A DNA stretch of 64,000 bases from Clavibacter michiganensis (GCF_016907085.1 NZ_JAFBBJ010000001.1:806001-870000), one strand, 5' to 3'; shown: positions 21,650 through 35,175, numbered from the stretch's first letter. Made by a program: numbers and translations. The notes: generated by a model from the letters alone, not told the origin.

Positions 21650-22453
21650 TCAGACGCCGACGTGCGAGCGGAACCGGGCGATCGCGGAGAACTCCTGCAC
21701 GTCGAGGCTGGCGCCGCCGACGAGGGCTCCGTCGACGTCCGGCTCGCGGAGGAAACCCGCGATGTTGCCGGACTTGACCGAGCCGCCGTAGAGGATGCGC
21801 GTGGCCTTCGCCGCCTCGTCGCCCAGGAGCTCGGCGACGACGGCCCGCAGCGGTGCCGCGACCTGCTGGGCCTGCTCCGGCGTCGCGGCCTGGCCGGACC
21901 CGATGGCCCAGACGGGCTCGTAGGCGACGACCACGTCGGCGCCCTTCGGCAGGCCCTGCAGCGCGACGCGCAGCTGGGCCACGGGGACGGCGCTGGCGCC
22001 GTGCTCCTCGAGGTCGGCCGCGGTCTCGCCCACGCAGATCACCGGCACGATTCCGTGCTTCACGGCGGCAGCGGACTTGGCAGCCACCTGCTCATCGGTC
22101 TCGCCGTGCAGCGTGCGCCGCTCGGAGTGGCCCACGATGACGTAGCGGCAGGCGAGCTGAGAGAGGAACGCCGCGGAGATCTCCCCCGTGTACGCGCCGG
22201 ACTCGTGCTCGGACAGGTCCTGCGCGCCGTAGGCCAGCTCGAGCTTGTCGGCCGAGACGAGCGTCTGCACGCTGCGGATGTCGGTGGCCGGCGGGAAGAC
22301 CGCGACCTCCGCATCCGCGTAGTCGTGCTTGGCGTCCTTGAGGCTCCATGCGAGCTTCTGGACGAACGCGATGGCCTGGAGGTGGTCCAGGTTCATCTTC
22401 CAGTTGCCCGCGATGAGGGGCGTGCGCCCCTGCGGGCGATCGATCACTGCCAT
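21650..22453 (-). CDS. tpiA: Triose-phosphate isomerase
   Basis: A 267-residue TIM barrel enzyme interconverting glyceraldehyde 3-phosphate and dihydroxyacetone phosphate. GNWKMN near residues 16-21 holds the catalytic Asn/Lys, IVGHSERR near 100 holds the electrophilic histidine, AYEPVWAIGSG near 170 holds the catalytic glutamate, and LYGGSVKSGN binds phosphate. The ATG at 22453 lies inside the pgk 3' end (10-base overlap), so it is coupled to pgk. Confidence 0.96.
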   Translation of the reverse strand: MAVIDRPQGRTPLIAGNWKMNLDHLQAIAFVQKLAWSLKDAKHDYADAEVAVFPPATDIRSVQTLVSADKLELAYGAQDLSEHESGAYTGEISAAFLSQLACRYVIVGHSERRTLHGETDEQVAAKSAAAVKHGIVPVICVGETAADLEEHGASAVPVAQLRVALQGLPKGADVVVAYEPVWAIGSGQAATPEQAQQVAAPLRAVVAELLGDEAAKATRILYGGSVKSGNIAGFLREPDVDGALVGGASLDVQEFSAIARFRSHVGV

Positions 22454-23658
22454 CCGAGGACCTCCAGTCCCGGCAGGCGCTTCCCCTCGAGGAACTCGAG
22501 GCTCGCGCCGCCTCCGGTCGAGATGTGACCGAAGCGGTCATCATCGAATCCGAGCGCGCGGACGGCCGCGGCGCTGTCGCCGCCGCCGACCACGGAGAGC
22601 CCCTCCACGCGCGTGAGCGCGTCGGCGACCGTCCTCGTGCCCGCCGCGAACGGCTCCAGCTCGAAGACGCCCATGGGCCCGTTCCAGAACACCGTGGTCG
22701 ATCCGCGGATGATCGTCGCGAACGCGTCGGCGGTCTCGGGGCCGATGTCGAGCCCGAGCCCCTTCGCGCCCGCGGGCGTCGACTCGATGGCGTCGGCGCG
22801 CGTGACCTCGTGGGCGGCGTCGGCGGAGAACCCGTCGGCGACGACCACGTCGGTCGGGAGCACGATCTTCACGCCGCGCTCCTCGGCCTCGGCCAGGTAG
22901 CCCTTGACGGTCTCGACCTGGTCCTCCTCGAGGAGGCTAGCGCCGACCTCGTGGCCCTGGGCCTTGAGGAACGTGAAGAGCATGCCGCCGCCGATGAGCA
23001 GCGAGTCCACGCGCGGCAGCAGGTGGCCGATCACGCCGAGCTTGTCGGACACCTTGGATCCGCCGAGGACGACCGTGTAGGGACGCTCCGGGTTCTCCGT
23101 CAGGCGGTCGAGGACCTCGAGCTCGCTCGCGATGAGCGAGCCGGCGGCGCTGGGCAGCGCCGATGCCAGCTCGAACACGCTCGCCTGCTTGCGGTGGACG
23201 ACGCCGAAGCCGTCGGACACGAACGCGTCCCCGAGCGTGGCGAGCGACTCCGCGAAGCCGCGCCGCACGGCCTCGTCCTTGCTGGTCTCCTCCGCGTGGA
23301 AGCGGAGGTTCTCGAGCACGACGACGTCGCCGTCGCCGAGGGCCTCGACGGCCGCCCGCGCGGAGTCGCCCACGGTGTCGCTCGCGAAGGCCACGTCGGC
23401 GCCGAGCAGCTCGCCGAGGCGCGCCGCGACGGGACGCAGGCTGTACTTCTCATCCGGCGTGCCGTCGGGGCGGCCGAGGTGCGAGATCACGACGACGCGC
23501 GCGCCGGCCTCGCGGAGACCCGAGAGGGTCCCCAGCGAGGCGCGGATGCGCCCGTCGTCGCCGATCACGCCGTCCTTCAGGGGGACGTTGAGGTCGCAGC
23601 GCACGATGACGCGGCGACCCCGGAGATCCCCGAGGGAGTCGATGGTGCGGAGAGCCAC
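22444..23658 (-). CDS. pgk: Phosphoglycerate kinase
   Basis: A 404-residue kinase making ATP and 3-phosphoglycerate from 1,3-bisphosphoglycerate. RCDLNVPL near residue 20 and SHLGRPDG near 59-66 are substrate motifs; LGGSKVSDKLGVI and WNGPMGVFELEPFA are nucleotide-side motifs. It starts with GTG six bases after the gap stop. Order gap-pgk-tpiA is the usual glycolytic triad. Confidence 0.96.
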   Translation of the reverse strand: MALRTIDSLGDLRGRRVIVRCDLNVPLKDGVIGDDGRIRASLGTLSGLREAGARVVVISHLGRPDGTPDEKYSLRPVAARLGELLGADVAFASDTVGDSARAAVEALGDGDVVVLENLRFHAEETSKDEAVRRGFAESLATLGDAFVSDGFGVVHRKQASVFELASALPSAAGSLIASELEVLDRLTENPERPYTVVLGGSKVSDKLGVIGHLLPRVDSLLIGGGMLFTFLKAQGHEVGASLLEEDQVETVKGYLAEAEERGVKIVLPTDVVVADGFSADAAHEVTRADAIESTPAGAKGLGLDIGPETADAFATIIRGSTTVFWNGPMGVFELEPFAAGTRTVADALTRVEGLSVVGGGDSAAAVRALGFDDDRFGHISTGGGASLEFLEGKRLPGLEVLGWQ

Positions 23659-23664
23659 GGCCGG

Positions 23665-25426
<1,762 letters not shown>

Positions 25427-25457
25427 AGGTGTATCTCCTCTTCATTGCCCGGGGGCT

Positions 25458-25474
25458 CCCGGCCAGAGGCCGGG
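25458..25474 (-). promoter_or_regulatory. Small hairpin in sodA leader
   Basis: CCCGGCC at 25458-25464 pairs with GGCCGGG at 25468-25474 around a 3-base loop, about 30 bases upstream of the sodA start. It may shape the 5' end of the mRNA; no known regulatory class is recognised. Confidence 0.3.
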
Positions 25475-25593
25475 GGTGGGTGACGGATCGAGTCTAGTCC
25501 GGCGGCCCTCCGCGCCACCTGGCCGGATGACGCCCGGCGTCCAGCGGATCGCCGCCCGCCGGGGCGCGCTCGCGTCGTCGGAGGACGCGCGGA

Positions 25594-26574
25594 TCAGACG
25601 TCGTCGAGGTCGGCGGGGAGGTTCGCGTCGGTGCCGGGCAGGCCCTCGTCGACGGCCTTCTTGTCGGCCATCGCGAGCAGGCGGCGGATGCGGCCGGCGA
25701 CGGCGTCCTTCGTCATGGGCGGGTCGGCGTGGTGGCCCAGCTCGTCGAGGCTGGAGTCGCGGAACCGCAGGCGCAGGTCGCCCGCGTACTTGAGGTGCTC
25801 GGGGATGTCCGGGCCGAGGATCTCCATGGCCCGCTCGACGCGCGCGCAGGCGGCGACGGCGGCCTGCGCGGAACGGCGGAGGTTCGCGTCGTCGAAGTTG
25901 ACGAGGCGGTTGGCGGTGGCCCGCACCTCGCGGCGCTGGCGCATCTCCTCCCAGTTGACGACGGTGCCCTGCGCGCCCATGACGCGCAGCATCTGCCCGA
26001 TGGCGTCGCCGTCGCGGATGACCACGCGGTGGACGCCGCGCACCTCGCGCGCCTTGGCGCTGACGTCGAGGCGGCCCGCGGCGCCGACGAGCGCCATGGC
26101 GGCCTCGTTGCCCGGGCAGGTGACCTCGAGCGCGGCGGAGCGGCCGGGATCCGTGAGAGTCCCGGCGGCCAGGAACGCGCCCCGCCAGACCGCCGCGATC
26201 TCCTCGCGGGAGCCCGTGGTGAGGCGGTTCGGCAGGCCGCGGATGGGACGGCGGCGCGCGTCGAGCAGGCCGGTCTGGCGGGCCAGGGTCTCGCCGCCCT
26301 CCATCACGCGGACCAGGTAGTGCGTGGCCCGGCGCATGCCGGACGCGGGGATGACGGAGATGTCGCTGCGGACGCCGTAGAGCTCGGCCAGGTCCTTGCG
26401 CACACGTCGGGCGAGGAGCGGGGTGTCGAGCTCGGACTCGACCGCGATGCGGTTCGAGATGAGGTGCAGCCCGCCGGAGAACCGCAGGATCGTGGCCAGC
26501 TCGGCGGCCCTCACCGTGGTCTTGCTGACCTCGACGCGTGACAGTTCTTCCTTGACGTCCGAGGTCAGAGGCAA
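25594..26574 (-). CDS. whiA: WhiA, sporulation/division regulator family
   Basis: A 326-residue WhiA. The N-terminus ([16 protein letters not shown]) is the family signature, the middle is a degenerate LAGLIDADG homing-endonuclease fold ([12 protein letters not shown] near residues 130-141), and the C-terminal helix-turn-helix includes [21 protein letters not shown]. In Streptomyces it controls sporulation division; in non-sporulating bacteria its role concerns division and metabolism. The start is TTG at 26574, with AAGGGAG at good spacing. It follows rapZ by 29 bases; yvcK, which normally lies between, is absent. Confidence 0.93.
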   Translation of the reverse strand: MPLTSDVKEELSRVEVSKTTVRAAELATILRFSGGLHLISNRIAVESELDTPLLARRVRKDLAELYGVRSDISVIPASGMRRATHYLVRVMEGGETLARQTGLLDARRRPIRGLPNRLTTGSREEIAAVWRGAFLAAGTLTDPGRSAALEVTCPGNEAAMALVGAAGRLDVSAKAREVRGVHRVVIRDGDAIGQMLRVMGAQGTVVNWEEMRQRREVRATANRLVNFDDANLRRSAQAAVAACARVERAMEILGPDIPEHLKYAGDLRLRFRDSSLDELGHHADPPMTKDAVAGRIRRLLAMADKKAVDEGLPGTDANLPADLDDV

Positions 26575-26603
26575 ATGCTTACTCCCTTGATGAGATGGGT
26601 GCC

Positions 26604-27479
26604 CTACTCCCGGCCGAGGTCGCGGTGCTTGGTGCTGACAGCGACGCCGGGAAGGGCGCGGAGGAGGCTGGAGAGCTCCTCGGCGACGGCCACCGAGCGG
26701 TGCTTGCCGCCGGTACAGCCGATAGCGATCGTAGCGTGTCTCTTGTTCTCCCGCTGATACCCGGCGAGCACCGGGGCGAGCGCCCTGGCGTACGCGTGCA
26801 CGAACTCCTCGGCGCCCTCCTGGCCCAGCACGTAGTCGCTGACGGCCTTGTCGCGACCCGTGAGCGGGCGGAGCTCCGGCGTCCAGAACGGGTTCGGCAG
26901 GAACCGCATGTCGGCCACCATGTCGGCGTCCGCCGGGGTGCCGTACTTGAAGCCGAAGCTCATGACGGTGACGCGCACGCCGGCGTCGTCCGCCCCGCTG
27001 AACTGCTCGGTGATGGTGGTGGCGAGCTGGTGGATGTTGAGCTCGGAGGTGTCGATGACGAGGTCGCTGGCCTCGCGTATCTCGATCATGCGGGCCCGCT
27101 CCGCCGCGATGCCGTCGAGCAGCGTGCCGTTGCCCTGGAGCGGGTGGGGCCGCCGGACCTGCTCGAAGCGCCGCACGAGCGCCGCGTCGGTGGCCTCGAG
27201 GAAGAGGACGCGCAGTCGCGGGCCGGTGCCGAAGGTCTGGAGGATGTCGCGCAGCTCGGAGAAGAAGTCACCGCCGCGCACATCGACCACCGCGGCGATC
27301 TTGGGCAGCGACGTGCCCGCACGGCCCGCCAGCTCGACGAGCGGCGTGAGCATCTGCGGCGGGAGGTTGTCGACCACGTACCAGCCGAGGTCCTCCAGCG
27401 CGTTGCCGACGGTGGAGCGGCCCGCGCCGGACATCCCCGTCACGATCATGACGTCCTGCTGGGGGATCTCCACGCTCAT
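26604..27479 (-). CDS. rapZ: RapZ / YvcJ family nucleotide-binding protein
   Basis: A 291-residue RapZ-type protein with Walker [10 protein letters not shown] at residues 15-23 and the C-terminal [17 protein letters not shown] motif. In E. coli RapZ guides RNase E to the GlmZ RNA and senses glucosamine 6-phosphate; in Gram-positive bacteria YvcJ binds nucleotides and its role is less clear. I chose the ATG at 27479; a GTG at 27491 would add four residues but merges with the AGAGG ribosome site. It lies in the order uvrC-rapZ-whiA. Confidence 0.92.
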   Translation of the reverse strand: MSVEIPQQDVMIVTGMSGAGRSTVGNALEDLGWYVVDNLPPQMLTPLVELAGRAGTSLPKIAAVVDVRGGDFFSELRDILQTFGTGPRLRVLFLEATDAALVRRFEQVRRPHPLQGNGTLLDGIAAERARMIEIREASDLVIDTSELNIHQLATTITEQFSGADDAGVRVTVMSFGFKYGTPADADMVADMRFLPNPFWTPELRPLTGRDKAVSDYVLGQEGAEEFVHAYARALAPVLAGYQRENKRHATIAIGCTGGKHRSVAVAEELSSLLRALPGVAVSTKHRDLGRE

Positions 27480-27555
27480 GCGGGCATGCACCTCTCGTCG
27501 CGCCGGTCGATGGAGCCAGTCTAGGCGCGACCCGCGACACCCGACCGGGCGCGGG

Positions 27556-29484
27556 TCACGAGCGGAGCCGCTCGTAGACGGCCTGCGCCAGCGTCGGCCC
27601 GATGGTGCGGACGGCGGCGATCTCCTCGACCTCGGCCTGCTTCAGCTTGGCCACGGAGCCGAACTGCTGCAGCAGCCGCTGCACGCGCGACGGCCCGAGC
27701 CCCGGGATCTCGTTGAGCACCGACGTGATGTCGCGCTTGCGCCGGGCACGCTGGTGCGTGATGGCGAACCGGTGGGCCTCGTCGCGGATGCGCTGGATGA
27801 GGAAGAGGGCGTCGCTGTTGCGCGGCAGGATGATCGGGTAATCGGAGTCCGGCAGCCAGATCTCCTCGAGGCGCTTGGCGATGCCCGCGAGCTGGATCCC
27901 CGTCACGCCCGACTCCTCGAGCGCCCGCTGGGCCGCCGCGACCTGCGGCTGACCGCCGTCGACGATGAGCAGGTTGGGGCTGTAGGAGAACTTGTTGACG
28001 GGCGGCGCCTCGCCGAGCTCCGGCGGCGCCGCGTCGGCCGGGAACTCCGCCTCCTTGCCCAGGTAGGCGAGCCGGCGCGTGATGACCTGGTGGATCGACT
28101 CGGTGTCGTCCGTGGAGTCGGCGATGTTGAAGCGGCGGTACTGGTCCTTGCGCGGCAGCCCGTCCTCGAAGACCACCATGGACGCGACGATGTTGGTGCC
28201 GCTCAGGTGCGAGACGTCGTAGCACTCCATCCGCAGCGGGGCGTCCGGCATGCCGAGCGCCTCCTGGATGTCGGCCAGGGCCTTGGAGCGGGTGGTGAAG
28301 TCGGAGCTGCGGCGCGTCTTGTAGAGCATGAGCGCGTTCTGCGCGTTGGTGGCGGCGGTGTGCGCGAGCGCCGCCTTGTCGCCGCGCTGCGCGACCCGGA
28401 GGTCGACCTGCCACGAGCTCGGGCGGCCGCGACGCACGGATCCGTCGTCCTCCCCCGCGGCGCGGCGCTGGCTGAGCCACAGCTCGAGCTCCGCGGCGTC
28501 GGCCGGCAGCTCGGGGACGAGGACCTCGCGCGGCGGGTGCGCCTCGTCCTCGTAGGCGTTGTGCAGGACGGTCTCGACGAGCTCGCCGATGCCGATGTCG
28601 AGCTCCTTGTCGACGACCCAGGTGCGCGTGCCCCGGATGCGGCCGCCGCGGACCATGAACTGCTGCACGGCGGCCGCCAGCTCGTCGGCCGCGATGCCGA
28701 AGACGTCCGCGTCCACCCGGTCGTCGAACACGACGGCGGTCTTGGAGAGGGCGGCCTCGAGGGCGCCGATGTCATCGCGATGGCGTGCCGCGGCCTCGTA
28801 GTCCATCTCCGCCGCGGCGTCCTTCATCCGCTGCGTGAGCTGCCCCACGTACTTGGAGTCGTTGCCCGCCATGAAGCTCACGAAGTCGTCCGCGATCTCG
28901 CGGTGCTCCTCCTGCGAGACGCGGCCGACGCACGGCGCGGCGCAGCGCCCGATGTCGCCGAGCAGGCACGGGCGGTTGGTCTGCCGCGCCCGCTTGAACG
29001 TGCTCTCCGAGCAGGAGCGCATGGGGAACACCTTGAGCAGGTGGTCGACCGTCTCGCGGATGGCCCAGACCTTGGTGTACGGGCCGAAGTACTTGGCACC
29101 GCGGATCTTGCGGTTGCGGGTGACCATGACCCGAGGGTGGTCCTCGCCGAGGGTGACCGCCAGGTAGGGGTACGACTTGTCGTCCCGGAACTTGACGTTG
29201 AAGGGCGGATCGAACTCCTTGATCCACGTGAACTCGAGCTGGAGCGCCTCGAACTCGCTGCCGACCACGGTCCACTCGACGCCCGCCGCCGACGTGACCA
29301 TGCGCCGCGTGCGCTCGTGCAGGCTCTCGAGGGGCGCGAAGTAGTTCGCGAGCCGGGCGCGGAGGTTGTTCGCCTTGCCCACGTAGAGCACGCGGTCCGC
29401 GGCGTCGCGGAAGCGGTACACGCCGGGCGACGTGGGGATCTCCCCCGCCGCCGGGCGGTAGCCGACCGTGTCGGTGCGGGCCAT
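27556..29484 (-). CDS. uvrC: Excinuclease ABC subunit C
   Basis: A 642-residue UvrC, which makes both incisions around DNA lesions handed over by UvrA and UvrB. The N-terminal GIY-YIG nuclease covers [22 protein letters not shown] (in part) near residues 16-38, a UVR motif ([20 protein letters not shown]) lies near 220, the RNase H-like nuclease has [20 protein letters not shown], and tandem helix-hairpin-helix motifs end the protein ([19 protein letters not shown]-like). The ATG shares its A with the uvrA stop (TGATG), so translation is coupled. Confidence 0.96.
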   Translation of the reverse strand: MARTDTVGYRPAAGEIPTSPGVYRFRDAADRVLYVGKANNLRARLANYFAPLESLHERTRRMVTSAAGVEWTVVGSEFEALQLEFTWIKEFDPPFNVKFRDDKSYPYLAVTLGEDHPRVMVTRNRKIRGAKYFGPYTKVWAIRETVDHLLKVFPMRSCSESTFKRARQTNRPCLLGDIGRCAAPCVGRVSQEEHREIADDFVSFMAGNDSKYVGQLTQRMKDAAAEMDYEAAARHRDDIGALEAALSKTAVVFDDRVDADVFGIAADELAAAVQQFMVRGGRIRGTRTWVVDKELDIGIGELVETVLHNAYEDEAHPPREVLVPELPADAAELELWLSQRRAAGEDDGSVRRGRPSSWQVDLRVAQRGDKAALAHTAATNAQNALMLYKTRRSSDFTTRSKALADIQEALGMPDAPLRMECYDVSHLSGTNIVASMVVFEDGLPRKDQYRRFNIADSTDDTESIHQVITRRLAYLGKEAEFPADAAPPELGEAPPVNKFSYSPNLLIVDGGQPQVAAAQRALEESGVTGIQLAGIAKRLEEIWLPDSDYPIILPRNSDALFLIQRIRDEAHRFAITHQRARRKRDITSVLNEIPGLGPSRVQRLLQQFGSVAKLKQAEVEEIAAVRTIGPTLAQAVYERLRS

Positions 29485-32405
29485 CAGCCGGCCGCGCGCT
29501 CCTCGCGCGCACGCTGGGACGCGACCGCCGCCGCCTCGGCCTCGGCGTCGAGGACCTCCTTGAGGAATCCGCCCGTGTAGCTCTCCGGCACGGTGGCCAG
29601 GTGCTCGGGCGTGCCGGTGGCGAGCACCGTGCCGCCGCCCGCCCCGCCCTCGGGACCCATGTCGATGAGCCAGTCGGCGGACTTGATGACGTCGAGGTTG
29701 TGCTCGATGACGATGACGGTGTTGCCCTTGTCGACCAGCCCGTTGAGCACGAGGAGGAGCTTGCGCACGTCCTCGAAGTGGAGGCCGGTGGTGGGCTCGT
29801 CGAGCACGTAGATGCTCCGGCCGTTCGAGCGCCGCTGCAGCTCGGTCGACAGCTTGACGCGCTGCGCCTCGCCGCCGGACAGCGTCGTGGCGCTCTGGCC
29901 GAGCCGCACGTAGCCGAGGCCCACGTCCACCAGCGTCTTCATGAAGCGGTGGATGGCCTGGATCGGCTCGAAGAACTCCGCCGCCTCGCTGATGGACATG
30001 TCGAGCACCTCGGCGATGCTCTTGCCCTTGTAGTGGACGCTCAGGGTGTCGCGGTTGTACCGCGCTCCCCCGCAGACCTCGCAGGCCACGTACACATCGG
30101 GCAGGAAGTTCATCTCGATCTTGATGGTGCCGTCGCCCGAGCAGGCCTCGCAGCGCCCGCCCTTGACGTTGAAGCTGAAGCGTCCGGGGAGGTACCCGCG
30201 GGCCTTGGCCTCGGTGGTCTCGGCGAACAGGTTCCGGATGCGGTCGAACACGCCCGTGTACGTGGCCGGGTTCGAGCGCGGGGTGCGGCCGATGGGGTTC
30301 TGGTCGACGTGGACGACCTTGTCGAGGTTCTCGAGGCCGGTGACGCGGGAGTGCTTGCCCGGCACCTTGCGGGCGCCGTTGAGCTCGTTGGCGAGCACGC
30401 GGTAGAGGATGTCGTTCACGAGCGAGGACTTGCCGGATCCGCTGACGCCCGTGACGGCGGTGAGCGTGCCGAGCGGGAAGGTCGCGGTGACGTTCTGCAG
30501 GTTGTTGGCGCGAGCACCGACGACCTGGATCTGCCTCTTCTTGTCGATCTTCCGGCGCTTCGCCGGCGTCGCGATGGCGCGGCGACCCGCGAGGTAGTCG
30601 CCCGTGAGCGACTCGCGGTTCTCGATGAGCCCCTCGTACGAACCGGAGTGCACGACGTTGCCGCCGTTGACGCCGGCGCCGGGACCGATGTCGACGATCC
30701 AGTCGGCCGTGCGGATGGTGTCCTCGTCGTGCTCGACGACGATGAGCGTGTTGCCGAGGTCGCGCAGCTTCACGAGCGTCTCGATGAGGCGGCGGTTGTC
30801 GCGCTGGTGCAGGCCGATGGACGGCTCGTCCAGCACGTAGAGCACTCCCGTAAGCCCGGAGCCGATCTGCGTTGCCAGGCGGATGCGCTGCGCCTCGCCG
30901 CCGGAGAGCGACGCCGCCGCACGCGCGAGGTTGAGGTAGTTGAGCCCCACCTCGATGAGGAACTCGAGCCGGACGCGGATCTCCCGCAGCACCTGTGCGG
31001 CGATGTGCGCCTCGCGGTCGGTGAGCTCGAGCTGGGCCATGAACTCCTGCGCGTCCGAGAGGCTCATCTCGGCGACGTCGGCGATGTTCGCGCCGTGCAC
31101 GAGCACCGCGAGCACCTCGGGCTTCAGGCGCTTGCCGTCGCAGACGGGACACGGGATCTCCCGCAGGTACTCGCCCCAGCGGGCGCGCTGGTTGTCGGTC
31201 TCCGCCTGGGCGAACTGGCGCTCGATGTAGGGCATGACGCCCTCGAAGCCCGACGAGTAGGTCATCTCGCGGCCGTAGCGGTTCTTCCACTTCACCTGGA
31301 CCTCGAAGTCGTTGCCGCGGAGGACCGCCTCGCGGACCTCCTCGGAGAGCTTCCGCCAGGGCGTCGTGAGCGAGAACTTGAGGTCGCGCGCGAGACCCGC
31401 GAGCAGCTTCTCGTAGTACTGGAAGAGGCCCTTGCCCTGCGTGGTCCACGGGAGGATGACGCCGTCCGCGATGCTCAGCGACTCGTCGCCGATGAGGAGC
31501 TCCTGGTCCACCGACATGCGCGTGCCGAGGCCGGAGCACTCGGGGCAGGCGCCGAAGGGAGCGTTGAACGAGAAGGTGCGGGGCTCGATCTCGGTGAGCT
31601 GGATGGGGTGGTTGTTCGGGCAGGACAGCTTCTCCGAGTACGTGCGGAGGCCGCCCGGGCCCTCGACGTCGACGAAGTCGATCATCACGATGCCGTCGGT
31701 GAGCCGGAGCGCGGTCTCGAGCGAGTCCGTGAGGCGGCCCAGGATGTCGTCGCTCGCGACCAGGCGGTCGACGACCACCGAGATGTCGTGCTTGTACTGC
31801 TTCTTGAGCTTGGGCGGCGAGCTGAGCTGGATGAGCTCCCCGTCGACGATGGCCCGCGAGTATCCCCCGGACGCGAGCTCCGCGAACAGGTCGACGAACT
31901 CGCCCTTCTTCTGCGACACGATGGGGCTGACCACCTGGTACCGGGTGCCGGTCTCCAGCTCCATCAGCTGGTCGGCGATCTGCTGCACGGTCTGGCGGGA
32001 GATGCGCTCGCCGCACACGGGGCAGTGCGCGACGCCGATGCGCGCCCAGAGAAGGCGCATGTAGTCGAAGATCTCGGTGATGGTGCCCACCGTCGAGCGC
32101 GGGTTGCGGTTCGTCGACTTCTGGTCGATGGAGACCGCGGGGCTCAGGCCCTCGATGAAGTCGACGTCCGGCCGGTCGACCTGGCCGAGGAACTGGCGCG
32201 CGTACGCGGACAGCGACTCGACGTAGCGGCGCTGCCCCTCGGCGAAGATCGTGTCGAACGCGAGGGACGACTTGCCGGACCCGGACAGGCCCGTGAAGAC
32301 CACGAGCGAGTCGCGCGGGATGTCCAGGTCGACGTCGCGGAGGTTGTGGACGCGAGCGCCGCGCACGCTCAGGAGGGACGAGGACTCGACGGGGGAGATT
32401 GACAC
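29484..32405 (-). CDS. uvrA: Excinuclease ABC subunit A
   Basis: A 973-residue damage-recognition ATPase. Walker A motifs are [14 protein letters not shown] near residue 40 and [13 protein letters not shown] near 655. Two signature motifs read [12 protein letters not shown] and [12 protein letters not shown]. Zinc-finger cysteines are in [25 protein letters not shown] and [10 protein letters not shown]. It starts with GTG at 32405; the ribosome site is weak, so the start may be off by a few codons, but the conserved [19 protein letters not shown] lies within 35 residues. It is followed by uvrC. Confidence 0.96.
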   Translation of the reverse strand: MSISPVESSSLLSVRGARVHNLRDVDLDIPRDSLVVFTGLSGSGKSSLAFDTIFAEGQRRYVESLSAYARQFLGQVDRPDVDFIEGLSPAVSIDQKSTNRNPRSTVGTITEIFDYMRLLWARIGVAHCPVCGERISRQTVQQIADQLMELETGTRYQVVSPIVSQKKGEFVDLFAELASGGYSRAIVDGELIQLSSPPKLKKQYKHDISVVVDRLVASDDILGRLTDSLETALRLTDGIVMIDFVDVEGPGGLRTYSEKLSCPNNHPIQLTEIEPRTFSFNAPFGACPECSGLGTRMSVDQELLIGDESLSIADGVILPWTTQGKGLFQYYEKLLAGLARDLKFSLTTPWRKLSEEVREAVLRGNDFEVQVKWKNRYGREMTYSSGFEGVMPYIERQFAQAETDNQRARWGEYLREIPCPVCDGKRLKPEVLAVLVHGANIADVAEMSLSDAQEFMAQLELTDREAHIAAQVLREIRVRLEFLIEVGLNYLNLARAAASLSGGEAQRIRLATQIGSGLTGVLYVLDEPSIGLHQRDNRRLIETLVKLRDLGNTLIVVEHDEDTIRTADWIVDIGPGAGVNGGNVVHSGSYEGLIENRESLTGDYLAGRRAIATPAKRRKIDKKRQIQVVGARANNLQNVTATFPLGTLTAVTGVSGSGKSSLVNDILYRVLANELNGARKVPGKHSRVTGLENLDKVVHVDQNPIGRTPRSNPATYTGVFDRIRNLFAETTEAKARGYLPGRFSFNVKGGRCEACSGDGTIKIEMNFLPDVYVACEVCGGARYNRDTLSVHYKGKSIAEVLDMSISEAAEFFEPIQAIHRFMKTLVDVGLGYVRLGQSATTLSGGEAQRVKLSTELQRRSNGRSIYVLDEPTTGLHFEDVRKLLLVLNGLVDKGNTVIVIEHNLDVIKSADWLIDMGPEGGAGGGTVLATGTPEHLATVPESYTGGFLKEVLDAEAEAAAVASQRAREERAAG

Positions 32406-32433
32406 CCGTCCATCGTATGCGTCGCCACCGACA

Positions 32434-32479
32434 CCGCCGACGGAGCGGGGGCGCGGACGCCGCCCTCCCCCGTCGGCGG
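32434..32479 (-). terminator. Hairpin after uvrB
   Basis: Arms 32434-32443 (CCGCCGACGG) and 32470-32479 (CCGTCGGCGG) pair perfectly, with further partial pairing inside the loop. The element starts five bases past the uvrB stop and separates uvrB from uvrA. Confidence 0.65.
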
Positions 32480-32484
32480 CGCCC

Positions 32485-34551
32485 TCAGGACAGGTGGCCG
32501 GCCTTCTCCATCTGCCGCAGCTCGCGCTTCAGGTCGCCCAGCTCGTCGCGGAGCCGCGCGGCGAGCTCGAACTTGAGCTCGCCCGCGGCCTGCAGCATCT
32601 GGTCGTTGAGGTCGGAGATGATCGTCTCCAGCTCGTTCGCCCCGGCCGCCGCCTTGCCCTCGCGCCGGAGGTTGGGCGTGGGCGACCGCTTGCCGCCGCC
32701 GCGGCCCTCGAGCATCTTCTTGGTGTCCTCGCCCTCGCGGGCCAGGATCTCGGTGATGTCGGCGATGCGCTTGCGCAGCGGCGTCGGGTCGATGCCGTGC
32801 TCGGTGTTGTAGGCCACCTGCTTCTCGCGGCGGCGGTCGGTCTCCTCGATGGCGCGCTTCATGCTGTCCGTGAGCACGTCGGCGTACATGTGGACCTCGC
32901 CGGACACGTTGCGCGCCGCGCGGCCGATGGTCTGGATGAGCGAGGTGGACGACCGGAGGAAGCCCTCCTTGTCGGCGTCGAGGATCGCGACGAGCGACAC
33001 CTCCGGCAGGTCGAGGCCCTCGCGCAGGAGGTTGATACCCACGAGCACGTCGTACACGCCGGCGCGCAGCTCGCTGAGGAGCTCGACGCGGCGCAGCGTG
33101 TCGACGTCCGAGTGGAGGTAGCGCACGCGGACACCCGCCTCGGCGAAGTAGTCGGTGAGCTCCTCCGCCATCTTCTTCGTGAGGGTGGTGACGAGGATGC
33201 GCTCGTCCTTCTCCACGCGGATGCGGATCTGCTCGAGCAGGTCGTCGATCTGGCCCTTCGTGGGCTTGACCACGATGGCCGGGTCGATGAGGCCGGTGGG
33301 GCGGATGATCTGCTCCACCACGCCGTCGCCCATGCCGAGCTCGTACTTGCCGGGCGTCGCCGACATGTACACGGTCTGCGGCACGCGCTCGGTGAACTCG
33401 TTCCACTTCAGCGGCCGGTTGTCGAGCGCGCTCGGCAGGCGGAAGCCGTGCTCGACGAGCGTGCGCTTGCGCGACGAGTCGCCCTCGAACATGGCGCCGA
33501 TCTGCGGGACTGTGACGTGCGACTCGTCGATGACCACGAGGAAGTCGTCCGGGAAGTAGTCGAGCAGGCAGTGCGGGGCCTCCCCCGCGTCGCGCCCGTC
33601 GATGTGGCGGGAGTAGTTCTCGATGCCGGAGCAGAAGCCGATCTGCTGCATCATCTCGATGTCGAAGTTGGTGCGCATGCGGAGCCGCTGGGCCTCGAGC
33701 AGCTTGCCCTCGCGCTCGAGCACGGCGAGCCGCTCCTCGAGCTCCTGCTGGATGGTGCCGATGGCGCGCCGCATGACCTCGGTCTCCGCGACGTAGTGGG
33801 AGCCGGGGAACACGGACACCGAGTCCATCTTGCGGACCACGTCTCCCGTGAGCGGGTGCAGCTGGTACAGCGCCTCGATCTCGTCGCCGAACATCTCGAT
33901 GCGGATGGCCAGCTCCTCGTACATCGGGATGATCTCGATGGTGTCGCCGCGCACGCGGAAGTTGCCGCGCGAGAAGTCGACGTCGTTGCGCTGGTACTGC
34001 ATGGAGACGAACTTGCGGATGAGGGTGTCGCGGTTGATCTGCATGCCGACCTGGAGCGCCACCATGGCGTTCATGTACTGCTCGGGCTGGCCGAGGCCGT
34101 AGATGCAGGACACGGTGCTCACCACGACGACGTCGCGACGGCTGAGCAGCGAGTTGGTCGTGGAGTGGCGGAGGCGCTCGACCTCGGCGTTGACCGACGA
34201 GTCCTTCTCGATGAAGGTGTCCGTCTGCGGGACGTACGCCTCGGGCTGGTAGTAGTCGTAGTACGAGACGAAGTACTCGACCGCGTTGTTCGGCATGAGC
34301 TCGCGGAACTCGGTGGCGAGCTGGGCGGCGAGCGTCTTGTTGTGCGCGAGGATCAGCGTGGGCCGTTGGACCTGCTCGATGAGCCAGGCGGCCGTCGCCG
34401 ACTTGCCCGTTCCGGTCGCACCGAGGAGCACGACGTCGGGCTCGCCGGCGTTGACCCGGCCCGCCAGCTCCGCGATGGCCGTGGGCTGGTCGCCGCTCGG
34501 GGAGTAGTCGCTGACGACCTTGAACGGGCGCACGGAACGGGTGGGCTGCAT
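32485..34551 (-). CDS. uvrB: Excinuclease ABC subunit B
   Basis: A 688-residue helicase-fold repair protein that verifies damage and loads UvrC. Walker [19 protein letters not shown] is near residue 38, the beta-hairpin region [16 protein letters not shown] near 92, the Walker B-like [15 protein letters not shown] near 340, helicase motif VI region IGRAARN near 540, and a C-terminal UVR domain ([20 protein letters not shown]). It follows coaE by nine bases. Confidence 0.97.
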   Translation of the reverse strand: MQPTRSVRPFKVVSDYSPSGDQPTAIAELAGRVNAGEPDVVLLGATGTGKSATAAWLIEQVQRPTLILAHNKTLAAQLATEFRELMPNNAVEYFVSYYDYYQPEAYVPQTDTFIEKDSSVNAEVERLRHSTTNSLLSRRDVVVVSTVSCIYGLGQPEQYMNAMVALQVGMQINRDTLIRKFVSMQYQRNDVDFSRGNFRVRGDTIEIIPMYEELAIRIEMFGDEIEALYQLHPLTGDVVRKMDSVSVFPGSHYVAETEVMRRAIGTIQQELEERLAVLEREGKLLEAQRLRMRTNFDIEMMQQIGFCSGIENYSRHIDGRDAGEAPHCLLDYFPDDFLVVIDESHVTVPQIGAMFEGDSSRKRTLVEHGFRLPSALDNRPLKWNEFTERVPQTVYMSATPGKYELGMGDGVVEQIIRPTGLIDPAIVVKPTKGQIDDLLEQIRIRVEKDERILVTTLTKKMAEELTDYFAEAGVRVRYLHSDVDTLRRVELLSELRAGVYDVLVGINLLREGLDLPEVSLVAILDADKEGFLRSSTSLIQTIGRAARNVSGEVHMYADVLTDSMKRAIEETDRRREKQVAYNTEHGIDPTPLRKRIADITEILAREGEDTKKMLEGRGGGKRSPTPNLRREGKAAAGANELETIISDLNDQMLQAAGELKFELAARLRDELGDLKRELRQMEKAGHLS

Positions 34552-34560
34552 GCCATCAGC

Positions 34561-35175
34561 CTACGAGCGACCACCGACACCGCCGGACAGGTTCGCCCAG
34601 AGCCGATCCGTCTGCGCGAGCGTCGACGCCAGCGAGACGCCGGAGTCGATGACGTCGTCGGCGATCGCGAGGCGCTCCTCGTCGGTGGCCTGCGACGCGA
34701 TGCGGCGTCCGGCCTCCTCGGGTGACATCCCCCGGAGGTCGACGAGGCGGCGGATCCGCTCCTCGCGCGGCGCGTGGACCACGACGATCCGGTCGAACTC
34801 GTCGACGCGGCCGGACTCCACCAGGAGCGGGATGTCGTAGACGACGACCGCGTCGGCGTCGGCCTCCCCCGCCGCGGCCATGCGCTGCGCGGACAGCGCG
34901 CGCACCGCGGGGTGCGTGATGGCCTCCAGGTCGCGACGCGCGTCCGGATCCTGGAAGACGATCGCGCCGAGCGCGGGCCGGTCGAGGGAGCCGTCGGGCG
35001 CGATGACGCCGGGACCGAATCGCCGGGCGATCTCCGCGAGGGCCGGGGTGCCGGGCTCCACCACCTCCCGGGCGAGCCGATCGGCGTCGATGCGCACGGC
35101 GCCGAGCTCCGCCAGCCGGTCGGCCACCACCGTCTTGCCCGCGGCGATGCCGCCCGTCAGTCCGATCACCTGCAT
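34561..35175 (-). CDS. coaE: Dephospho-CoA kinase
   Basis: A 204-residue P-loop kinase that phosphorylates dephospho-CoA in the last step of CoA synthesis. IGLTGGIAAGKTVVADRLAE at the N-terminus is the Walker A, with IDADRLAREVV and VVVYDIPLLVESG as family motifs. Some actinobacterial homologues carry a C-terminal GrpB-like domain; it is absent here. Order rpsA-coaE-uvrB is conserved in actinobacteria, and coaE is probably cotranscribed with uvrB. Confidence 0.95.
   Translation of the reverse strand: MQVIGLTGGIAAGKTVVADRLAELGAVRIDADRLAREVVEPGTPALAEIARRFGPGVIAPDGSLDRPALGAIVFQDPDARRDLEAITHPAVRALSAQRMAAAGEADADAVVVYDIPLLVESGRVDEFDRIVVVHAPREERIRRLVDLRGMSPEEAGRRIASQATDEERLAIADDVIDSGVSLASTLAQTDRLWANLSGGVGGRS

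Noticed and set aside
25427..25593. sodA promoter with TAGACT at 25491-25496 (minus strand)
   Set aside because: The -10 element is plausible but no -35 element is visible at proper spacing, so I did not list it.
29601..32402. A 933-codon plus-strand frame opposite uvrA
   Set aside because: Same reason: mirror of a highly biased coding sequence, with uvrA complete.
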